Assembly: GCF_026151205.1 (NCBI RefSeq)
Contig: NC_087075.1
Span: forward strand, 10,152,303 to 10,216,302
Origin: Bolinopsis microptera
Lineage: Eukaryota; Ctenophora; Tentaculata; Lobata; Bolinopsidae
Direction: 5' to 3'
Length of the DNA stretch: 64,000 bases
Within the stretch, counting starts at the first letter, position 1. Each line of letters opens with the position of its first letter. The notes below the pieces were generated by a model that ran no database searches, had not been told where the DNA came from, and worked only from the letters and a program-made list of their open reading frames with translations. This document shows positions 47,130 through 57,200 of this stretch, one piece after another. A program made the translations under genes and the position numbers.

Positions 47130-47575
47130 AAAACCTTCCTTTTTTATATTATCATATTGTGCGTTAGTTTGGTGTGAAGTAATATGTTCTTTTTTAAAAC
47201 TAACAGTGTTTTAAACTAAATTGATATCAGTTAAAGATGATATATTTTAACAGGTAAAATTCATATAATTGACGATTAAGAGCTGTAGGAGTGTGTTCAG
47301 GACTCTGAAAGTGGCATACTCTGATAGCAATGGTATGAAATGGTTAACTTTAGTCAAGGTCTCATGTCTATACGACCTTCGCTTTTGGTGCAGTGAATCT
47401 TGCGCTTCAGCGCAATGCGCAAATTCCTGCAGGAACTTCCCGACATTGTAGAGACCTGAAACCTCGACTAAAGTTAACCATTTCCTACTGTTTATATTAG
47501 AGGAGCACACATTTAGAACTCCTTCCAAACTCCTTCGTGACTAAATTGACGATTTAGATAATTTTACCTGTTAAA
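47130..47575 (-). repeat. Right arm of internal long inverted repeat
   Basis: Reverse complement of about 46008-46450 with scattered differences, so the arms are diverged by age rather than freshly made. Confidence 0.88.
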
Positions 47576-48416
47576 AATTGGTGAAAAATATGGGCGTGGC
47601 CCAAGTCAGTAGTATACGAAACCGTAGACACAAAAAATTGTTTGGTTGTTCCTGATCCTATAGAGCAACTAATTAGAGGTGATATCTAATTATTTGAACG
47701 AAAAGTGGTTTTGTGAACCGCCCTTTATACTACAGCGAATCATGAACATTGAACATGTACATAAGAACTTAGAATTGTATGAAGTATGAGTTTATATGAG
47801 TAATTTATTATGAAATGACCTTTCACTATGCAATTTCGACTAAATTCATGTAGATATCCAATCCAGTTCCATGCACAACTGTTGTTTACATTTGGTCTAG
47901 TTAGACACAATTTGTTTCAGAGTGACTCGATAATCGCAATATCAAACTAAGATATTATTTAAATGGTCCATGTCATGCAATGCGGAAATATCCCCATAAA
48001 TTGGCAACTGCCAAAGTGACACTAAAGTTATTGCTAATTCCTTTACAAAACTTAGCAAGTGCTATTAACAATTTCCTAATGGATTATGGAAATTGAAACG
48101 TTCAATTTTCTTTTCATAAATAATAATTATAATGCGAAGTTTTATTAACCCCAAGTTTGGAGAGTAAGTAGGTTAAACTGGGAATGCCCCTTCCCAGGGA
48201 CCACATCACCCCTAATAAACCATTAAATATCATGGGAGACCATGCACAGCCTCGAATTATAGTATAATGACTTCGAATAAACCTTTTTTGTCTCTAAAAA
48301 AGGCTTAGAAAACTAGATTTATTTACCTCATTTTACCTCATTTTACCTCATCCCAATTTTGCCTTTTTTGGCTGGCCGAATGAGGTAAAATGAGGTTGAC
48401 CCCCCCCCCCCCCCCC

Positions 48417-48422
48417 AATCTT
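48417..48422 (+). repeat. Target-site duplication, right copy
   Basis: AATCTT directly after the C-run end of the element. Confidence 0.8.
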
Positions 48423-49203
48423 CAACTGTGATGAGAGCATCTCTTCCACGGCAAATAGCATTTCATCAATCATCTATAGTTTCTACGAAAAAAATGTTCC
48501 ATTATCTCTGTAACACGCAATACCATGTTGGTCGTAGAGGTGAACAGAGTTTTCACAGTTATTCACAAATAACAGGTCACTGAAACACAAAAGCTGGAAC
48601 TTCTCCATTCTTCTGACTTATGGTTACCCGATGAGCTCAGCCTCATGCTGCGATTCTATTGGCTAGTGAAATGGCCACACTATCTCCTCATTCGATAATG
48701 AACGTAATGTCCGCAATGGCTAAAACGTTATCTTTGAGTGGTAACATTTTTTGCATCATTTCTTTCTATTTATTTTGATAATGTCGGATGTTGGATTTTT
48801 AGGGCTGTTAAATTTTTAGGGCTGTTAAATTCGCCAAGAAATGCGCGGAAAATTTGGTAAAAAATGCGGCTGTGGGAACGCACAGCATTCTCGAGTCTAT
48901 AATCTGTAATCTAGTTGGATATATGACGTTATACTTCAAGTCTCAAACATACAAATCTCAACAAGTAGACTGTGGAGGAAATTAAGTGATTTCAAGTTTA
49001 TTATGAAAAGTTAGTTTACTCCATGTGCGATCTTGGTCAGTACCCACGTGTTGCGGGAAGCACATGTTTGGCAATAGTCCACCATACAAAACCAACTATT
49101 GTGAAACAACTACCGTATTTTCTTTTAAATGCGGCAATTTTCAGAGAAAAATTCGTATGCGAATTTAATTCGAATAATACGTTTAGTGTAAATTTCACAG
49201 CAT
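48423..49203. other. Intergenic, nothing recognised
   Basis: AT-rich sequence without coding exon or repeat I can name. Confidence 0.4.
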
Positions 49204-49660
49204 TGATTATAAAATTCAGATAACATTGCCGGCTACTCTTCTGTGCAGTGTTCAGAATTTTCAAGTAAATTAGCAGGACACAATCTAGCTGCACTGTGAG
49301 CTGGCATGAACCAGAAATGTGATAATTTATATTACATATTCTGATATTACATGTCAGGATTCATCAGAAGTTCAGGAACCGAGAGATTATAAAATTCAGA
49401 TAACATTGCTGGTTACTTTTCTGTGCCGTGTTTAGTATTTTCAAATAAATTTGCAGGACACAATCCAGCTGCACTGTGAGCTGGCATGAACCAGAAATGT
49501 GATAATTTATATTACATATTCTGATATTATATGTCAGGATTCATCAGAAGTTCAAAAGCCTATAAGCGATTATAAAATTCAGATAACATTACTGATTATT
49601 CTTTTATGCGGTGTTCAGTATTATAATAATTATCTAGTAAATTAGCAGGACACGGTTTGC
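49204..49660. repeat. About 181-bp tandem repeat, 2.5 copies
   Basis: Units begin GATTATAAAATTCAGATAAC at about 49205, 49386 and 49567. They contain GCTGCACTGTGAGCTGGC and ATGTCAGGATTCATCAGAAG. The third unit is partial and more diverged. Confidence 0.9.
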
Positions 49661-50264
49661 CCCTCGTAGTCCAAATTTACATTCCTCGTTGCTAGAATTC
49701 ATTCCTTAAAACAAATTTTCCAAAGATTGTTCCAGATTCTCCCTTCTTGCATGTTGCACCCTTTTTGAGAGTAAGACCTATTACTGTAAGCATATTTTTC
49801 AAAATTTGCAGGACTTTTCCTTTGACCCTTAAATTGGCACAACAAAATCTTGCTGGATTTATCATTTCACATTGCTAGATTTCAATTCTGGAAGCAAATT
49901 TCCTGAAATTGTTTTCGAGAGAATACAATATGCATCCCTTTTTCGAACTACACTTATTTCGCGAGAGCTGCTTACAGGACCTAATATGCATTTAAAATCG
50001 TACTGTTTTAATCGTTCTTGAACTGTGTTTGAAAATGATCTCTATTGCCAAATTGCTCAGCTAGGCCTTTTACACATTTTGATGTTTTTGAAATTCAGGC
50101 TGTGGCCAAAGCGTGCGCTAAATTTGAAAAACTCAAAGATTTTGGCCCCTCATGAAGAAAATCATTCCTACACCCCTGTTCGAGTGACATATTATATACG
50201 TCATGTAAATAATAGTAATGTTCATTTCCTTCAAATTAAGGCCCATCTTGGCATCTTTGTTTAA
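49661..50264. other. Intergenic, nothing recognised
   Basis: No coding exon; a 79-codon open frame at 50025-50264 has no recognised similarity. Confidence 0.4.
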
Positions 50265-51260
50265 GGGCCCGACCATACTATGACTGTTGTCATCATGACT
50301 AATGTCATAGTGTGGTCAGATGTAATGCCAACAGGCACGACAGTCATGACCAGAGGCACGTAGTGTGATTAGAGGGCGAGCCAAGGATACGTGACAAGTA
50401 CAACTCCTTAGGCACGGCTTTTCAAAAGCCGTGCCTAGCTAAAAATCCGTGCCTGACGTGACTGCAGGCACAGTCTGTTCAGAACTCATGCCAACTGTCA
50501 TGGATAACGTGACGTCACGATTACCTTATAAGGTCAATATTTGGCGTGACATGGACATTCACACAGGCAGTGCAGAGTGCAAACATAGTACAGACAGAAA
50601 TAGTACAGACAAATCCGGCTGAAAAATCGATCTACCGACGTATTTATGACGTTTTTAGGTTCCATTTTTAGGTTCCATTCGGCTGACCAACTTTTCCAAA
50701 ATTTCCCACGTGTCTTAAGGCCACTTTTGCCACTTTTTACCACCTCTCCTTTTTGTCAAATATCTTCAGCTGTAAACATCGAAGAAGGTTACGAATTAAT
50801 TGAGGGTGTTAACTGTTTCTCTTATCGACGAGAAAAACTTTTGTTAGACAAATTTTCACGTCAGACAATCAGATAATTGGATAATTACTAATTAGCTAAT
50901 TTTTTTAAATCATAAAAATGTTTATTGGCTCAAAAATATCGATATTGCTTGAAACCGTGGAAAAGTAGTTTTTATAAAAACTTCGAAAATTTTCACTCAG
51001 AAATTGTTTGAGACTACTTCACTACTTTTGCTTCCCACGCGGACGGCCTGGGAATCGAACCCCGGCCGTCCGCGTGGGAAGCAAAAGTATTAACCACTAC
51101 ACCACCCCGCCGACGTGACAGCACTCACTTTTTACTATTTTCATGCCAATTGTCATAGTAAGTTTAGAGGTCGTGCTTAAAATCATGACAAATAGCATAG
51201 CTCAGTGTGTTTAGATGGCGTGCTTGTACTCGTGACAACAGTCATAGTATGGTCAGCCCC
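50265..51260. mobile_element. PIF/Harbinger-like non-autonomous element
   Basis: Ends GGGCCCGACCATACTATGAC and its near complement GTCATAGTATGGTCAGCCCC, flanked by TAA on both sides (50262-50264 and 51261-51263). A 3-bp TWA target site with GGG-starting inverted repeats is the PIF/Harbinger pattern. Internal GGCACG and GTCATGA words recur. No transposase is recognised; a 76-codon frame at 50646-50876 is unassigned. Confidence 0.62.
51035..51116 (-). repeat. tRNA-Gly(CCC)-like sequence with hairpin
   Basis: On the - strand 51116-51045 carries an A-box (GGTGGTGTAGTGGTTA), an anticodon loop TTCCCAC (CCC, Gly) and a B-box (GGGTTCGATTCCC). Its anticodon region is exactly mirrored downstream (CTTCCCACGCGGACGGCC), making a long hairpin. 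Likely a tRNA-derived relic inside the Harbinger-like element, not a working tRNA. Confidence 0.6.
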
Positions 51261-51263
51261 TAA

Positions 51264-52367
51264 GAGCGTTAAAGATGACTTGCATTCTATGCCTTTGATA
51301 AAAAATGTGTCCTAAGCACTGATCACGATTAATTAATACTCGCCAATCCGGAGGCGCAGCCTGATGCTTGTTTATGCATCAGGTAATTTGTTAAACTCAC
51401 CTTAAGAAATTTTGCGATCCTATTGGCTAATGAAAGGGTCACACCCGCTCTCTTCATTCGATAACAAATTTTAAATCTTTACTATTACCGCTAAGCCGTA
51501 ATTTCATACCGCTGTGGTTTACAACATTCTTGTTTGTTTGTTTTGTTGGTCTTGGAATCTTACTTACAAATACTAAAGCGCATGCTGTAAAATATTTAGC
51601 GCCATAAGTTTCAGTTCCTAAATATCCTGCACTGGCTGCTATCCAACAATTTAGGAAACAGCTAAACGGAAAATACATATAATTCTTTTCGATGTTATTT
51701 TGGTTTTCATTTAATTACGTGGAAGGTTTCGGTTAAGTTTCGTGCACGCACGAACGCATGACTTACGAGCATGCACGAACGTCGCACTAGCGTACACAGC
51801 ACGCACATTCCAGTATCATGATCTAAGAAAAGTAGCTCTGTTATTGTTTTGGAATGTGAATTATGTAATACCGGGAGATGAGCCGTGTTAGAATTAGTGA
51901 GTGTAACTTTTCGTGTAAGATAAAATTATTATTTCGAGTGTAACTTTTTTGTCATTTCTCTTCGTGCTCTCTGTGTTACGTGAGGTATATTTCTTGGCGT
52001 TATTTGATTATCTTACGTTGTAAAGTTACTGATATAACTTAGCCGTAGTTATTAAGATCTATATGGTAGAGATGAAATGGTATGTGAACTGGTGTTAACA
52101 ATAACACATAATATCATACTAATTATATACGTTTCTATAATAGGTACATGTTGTGGATCGGAGATATAATTCACGAATAAAGACACTCGGCAGCTGTGTA
52201 CCAACTCGTAAGTAAGACTTATATACCTTTGTATTGTTTTTAGAATCTATCTGAAAGCCGCTGAATAAGAACCCCCAAATGCCCCAATATCAATTGCATA
52301 ATTTTAGAAATAGAAGTTAGAACCCTTGTTCCGTATATCTGCGCTATGTTTACATTTTCTCAATCTA
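51264..52367. other. Intergenic, nothing recognised
   Basis: No coding exon or named repeat. A 74-codon - strand frame at 51454-51678 looks incidental. Confidence 0.4.
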
Positions 52368-52873
52368 CCTTACAAGACATATTTATAACGTACGAAATGT
52401 GGCGGTTTTCCGAAAATTTCGCCATATTTTCGGACCGCCAAAATTTCGGTCGTCGTAATAGAATCCGTCGCATTATCTTTTAGCTTCTTTCAATGACTGT
52501 GCCTTCACTGCTTTATTTTGTTTCTAAAAAGTAATATCAAGTAAAATAAATAAATAAATTCTGGCATCTTGGGACAAATTATCACCACACCAATGACGAA
52601 TTGAATGTCAAGCAATACAGTTTAAATTTGCATTAAAATACATGTATGAGCTAACATGAAAGTCTTACAGTCTTAATACAGACTAAGTTTGAACATGATT
52701 TTACCGAATTTCAGAAATTTCCTTACTGCTTACTGTCACAAAAAATGATGAAAAATACCCTTATTTTCTGTGACGTCCGAAATTTGACGGTTTTTGTTCA
52801 ATTTCGCCATATTTTCGGACCGCCAAAATTTCGGTCGTCGCAAATTAGGCCGCCATAAATATGTCTTGTAAGG
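52368..52873. mobile_element. TA-flanked inverted-repeat element (MITE), 506 bp
   Basis: Ends CCTTACAAGACATATTTAT and its complement ATAAATATGTCTTGTAAGG, flanked by TA. Two direct internal copies of TTTCGCCATATTTTCGGACC plus GCCAAAATTTCGGTCGTCG lie just inside each end. No coding capacity. TA target sites suggest Tc1/mariner-type mobilisation. Confidence 0.78.
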
Positions 52874-53705
52874 TAATTGATTGATTTACACGACGTGTCT
52901 TGCGTCTGTGGATAAAGAGTTTAGAGGGGAAATGTATGAAAGTAGCATGTTGTAACTATATCTGATATCGCCGTAATTTAAGCTGTACTTTTGTTCGGTG
53001 ACTTTGTGACTGAACCAATTGGGTTAAACTTTAAAGCGAGATTTAGTTTTAAGAGAAATATAATTAATGATCCTTCTCCTTCTCCCGTGGTGATATCAGC
53101 CGTCTAATGCTACTTTTTATGCATCACATTAACGCGGTATCAATCAATTAACACACGGCTAGTAGCCAGCTAGTGACCGCTTTTAAGTTATCAGCTAGTT
53201 ACCACATAGTAGCCACTCTTAATTTGATAAAGAAGCTAGTAGCTGGCTAGTGACCGGTTAGTTGTCACTAGCCAGCTAGTAGCTGGCTAATGACTGCTTT
53301 TGAAGAGCCGGCTAGTGACCACTTTTTAGTTGTGACTTGGTTATGACACGGTTATGACGCCTGTCTGCCCTGGTTATGTCATGTTTATGTCCTGGTTATG
53401 TCCTGGTTATGTCCTGGTTATGAAGTCGGGATTCTAGTCTATGAGTTATGATCCTTATTAAAAACTGTGCACGATTACAATTGTGGTTACAATAATTGTG
53501 GTTACAATTCTGCATACACCGGTCGTTTTTATTTACAACCGTATTAATGTCAACCGTTATTAATTTCCTCTCAGGACGCTATTGAACAAGTTAAAGACTA
53601 AAATCCAACTCTATCACCTTTTTTCGGACCCATCATCCGAGGTTTGTGAAGATGATATTAGTTTATAACCCAAACTGCAAGATGTGGGAATTTTCTTCCT
53701 CATAA
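52874..53705. other. Spacer with minisatellites
   Basis: Includes GCTAGTAGCTGGCTAGTGACC-like repeats (about 53155-53325; core CTAGTAGC) and TCCTGGTTATG repeats (about 53375-53420). No coding exon. Confidence 0.6.
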
Positions 53706-53815
53706 AAATTTATTTGAACGGACACACTTCAACGTTCATATTTATGTTCGTTCAGAATTATGTCCGTTCATGCATTGTTTATGTCCGGGCAAATTACGTC
53801 CGATAAATTATTTAA
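53706..53815. mobile_element. Fragment of the GGACTTT-family MITE
   Basis: Contains TTTATTTGAACGGACA, TATGTCCGTTCA and TTACGTCCGATAAATTA, matching the 37.5-kb and 60.4-kb copies, about 190 bp upstream of the 5' UTR exon of the armadillo-XKR gene. Confidence 0.6.
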
Positions 53816-53997
53816 ACTAATCAATAAAGCAGAAAAGCAAAGAATAGTGTTTCTGAACATTCATATGAAGTTTATCACTGCGACTTTCAGTTGAAGATTC
53901 GCAAACTATTTATTATCCTAGAACCTTGGTGATACATTAATAAGTGCAGTGAAAAGACGCAGATCGGGGAAATTGAGAACGAATCACCAGGTGGCAG

Positions 53998-54213
53998 GTA
54001 AAATCTAAAAAACAATTAAATGTTTCCAAATGTGAGCAAACACATAACTTAACTAAAAGAAATTATTGCTACTTACATTCTATACTATTTCATAATCATC
54101 AATGGCACGCATAAGGAAATAAAACCCACAATCAACCGATAACTTGACTGGCTATTCCCATTTAAAAGAGCGTATTTTGAATTCCTAAACAACATTAAAA
54201 CAATCAATTTCAG
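53998..54213 (+). other. 5' UTR intron of the armadillo-XKR gene
   Basis: Donor GGCAG|GTAAAA at 53998 and acceptor ATTTCAG ending at 54213 bracket a 216-bp intron 30 bp before the ATG. It implies a non-coding first exon ending at 53997 and argues that this locus is a transcribed gene rather than a processed copy. Confidence 0.55.
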
Positions 54214-54243
54214 GAATACTGCAGCTCGTACAAATTTGGAGTT

Positions 54244-57200
54244 ATGACAGAATCTGATCAAGTAGGTGACATTTTCCCTGTAAATTGCAAGCTGTTAACT
54301 AAAGAAGAAATAACTTGTGTGGCGGATAAACTGCGTGCTTATATACCAGATGATGAAGCTGATTTGGTTGTTCCCGAAGTCATAGAGAGGATACTTGGTA
54401 CGGAGTTCTGTGCTAATTTTAGAGACTTCTACACCGATAATAACGAGGTTCAGTTCAGACGGGACATGACATTCTTGACAAGAAGAATCGGTTTTCATGG
54501 GACGCAGCAAGATCGGAAATGTCTTGTAGATAATGGGATTTCCCAGTTCATACTGGAAAACTGTAGAGAATCTGACGACTCAGACACAATACTGAACATG
54601 GTAACAGTTCTCAGAGACATATCACGTAAAGATAACATGGTACATCTACCAAGTCTTGTAAAAGATGGGTTGTGCAGCAAGATAAAACAATTACTTGTTA
54701 AGTGGAGAAGTAATGATGATATTGTGAAGAGGTTGCTCCGCATGATAGGAATAATTTGCTCTGATGGGACGCAACAAGATCGACAATCTATAGTGGATAG
54801 TAGAATCTCCCAGTTCATACTGGAAAACTATACAGAATCAGACGACTCATACACAATACTGAAAATGGTAACAGTTCTCAGAGACATATCATGTAAAGAT
54901 AACATGGTACATCTACCAAGTCTTGTAAAAGATGGGGTGTACAGCAAGATAAAAGAATTACTTGTTAAGTGGAGAAGTAATGATGATATTGTGAAGAGGT
55001 TGCTCTACATGATAGCAATAATTTGCTCTGGTGGGACACAACAAGATCGACAATCTATAGTGGATAGTAGAATCTCCCAGTTCATACTGGAAAACTATAC
55101 AGAATCAGACGACTCATACACAATACTGAACATGGTAACATTTCTCAGTGACATATCACGTAAAGATAACATGGTACATCTACCAAGTCTTGTAAAAGAT
55201 GGGTTGTGCAGCAAGATAAAAGAATTACTTGTTAAGTGGAGAAGTAATGATGATATTGTGAAGAGGTTGCTCCACATGATAGGAATAATTTGCTCTGGTG
55301 GGACACAACAAGATCGACAATCTATAGTGGATAGTAGAATCTCCCAGTTCATACTGGAAAACTATACAGAATCAGACGACTCATACACAATACTGAACAT
55401 GGTAACAGTTCTCAGAGACATATCACGTAAAGATAACATGGTACATCTACCAAGTCTTGTAAAAGATGGGTTGTGCAGCAAGATAAAAGAATTACTTGTT
55501 AAGTGGAGAAGTAATGATGATATTGTGAAGAGGTTGCTCCACATGATAGGAATAATTTGCTCTGGTGGGACACAACAAGATCGACAATCTATAGTGGATA
55601 GTAGAATCTCCCAGTTCATACTGGAAAACTATACAGAATCTGACGACTCAGACACAATACTGAACATGGTAACAGTTCTCAGAGACATATCACGTAAAGA
55701 TAACATGGTACATCTACCAAGTCTTGTAAAAGATGGGTTGTGCAGCAAGATAAAAGAATTACTTGTTAAGTGGAGAAGTAATGATGATATTGTGAAGAGG
55801 TTGCTCCACATGATAGGAATAATTTGCTCTGGTGGGACACAACAAGATCGACAATCTATAGTGGATAGTAGAATCTCCCAGTTCATACTGGAAAACTGTA
55901 GAGAATCTGACGACTCAGACACAATACTGAACATGGTAACATTTCTCAGAGACATATCACGTAAAGATAACATGGTACACCTGCCAAGTCTTGTAAAAGA
56001 TGGGTTGTGCAGCAAGATAAAAGAATTACTTGTTAAGTGGAGAAGTAATGATGATATTGTGAAGAGGTTACTCCGCATGATAGGAATAATTTGCTCTGAT
56101 GGGACGCAACAAGATCGACAATCTATAGTGGATAGTAGAATCTCCCAGTTCATACTGGAAAACTATACAGAATTAGACGACTCATACACAATATTTTGTG
56201 TAGTACAACTTCTCAGAATCATATCATGCGAAGATAACTTGGTACATCTACCAAGTCTTGTAAAAGATGGGTTGTACAGCAAGATAAAATATTTACTTGT
56301 TAAGTGGAGAAGTAATGATGATATTGTGGAGACGTTGTTCGACATGATAGTAAGTATTGTTTCTCATGAGACACCTGATTCCAAAGACTGTGGGGAGAGT
56401 CATGCAGAAAAATTAGTCAATACTTTAAGAAGCAGCTCGGATATTGTCAGAGACATTATTAAATCTAGTACTACAAGAAGTAGTGGAGTAATCGTGCTAG
56501 CAGCGATACTCCTTCATAAATATCTTAACCCCGTGAAGAGCTCAGAACTGTTAGAAATACTTGTACCTATAAACAATTTTACCTCACAAGAGATAAGCAA
56601 GTTAGCTGACAATATGAAAGAAATACCTGCAAGTGAGAAAGATTTAGAAAAACAAGTTATCAGTGAACTAGTAACAATCAACTTTATGGAAAAGTTCTGT
56701 GAGTTGTATGAGGATAACACTGAACTACAGTATCGGAGGGACCTTACCTATGTCATCAGTAGAGTAGCGGAAGAAGGGAATGATAAAGATAAAAGATTAC
56801 TGGTCAGGAAAGGCATCGTTAAACTCTTAATTACAGAGTGTAAACAATGCACTGATAAAGAGGTAGTGCGCAATATCACTGCTACTTTAAGGAGTATAGC
56901 TTATCCTAACAACACTAACAGCCTCTACCTCGCTAAACACGGTGTTATCTTGTTAATACCAGCACTGATAGAGACCTGGAGCGGAGCAGATAATAATATA
57001 GTGAGTAACGTGTTGGGGATGTTACAGAACATAACAAGTAGTGTTGATATCAAGGAACAGATAGCTAGTGTTACCAGTGAACAGGGTATTAATATACCTG
57101 TACTACTGACTGACTTATTAAACAATTGTGCAGATAAGGTAGTGTTGGAGAGGACTGTGGGTTGTATTAAAAATATGCTGCTTGACAGCTTGATATTACA

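Larger units (their letters stand above)
45880..48416. mobile_element. 2.5-kb non-coding DNA element with G/C-run inverted ends
   Basis: The left end is a run of 16 G followed by TCAACCTCATTTTACCTCA. The right end is TGAGGTAAAATGAGGTTGA followed by a run of 17 C. These are exact inverted repeats, and the element is flanked by AATCTT on both sides. Inside, long inverted arms (about 46008-46450 and 47130-47575) and a CCTCATTTTA tandem block next to each end are present. No transposase or other ORF is recognised. It behaves like a non-autonomous DNA transposon with 6-bp target duplication; I cannot match it to a superfamily. Confidence 0.78.

Noticed and set aside
45880-48416. Polinton-type element suggested by the 6-bp duplication
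   Set aside because: Far too short, no capsid, polymerase or integrase coding sequence, and the ends do not match the usual terminal sequence.
55095-56153. Repeated - strand frames of 85-174 codons
   Set aside because: Shadows of the tandem armadillo-like coding repeats on the + strand.
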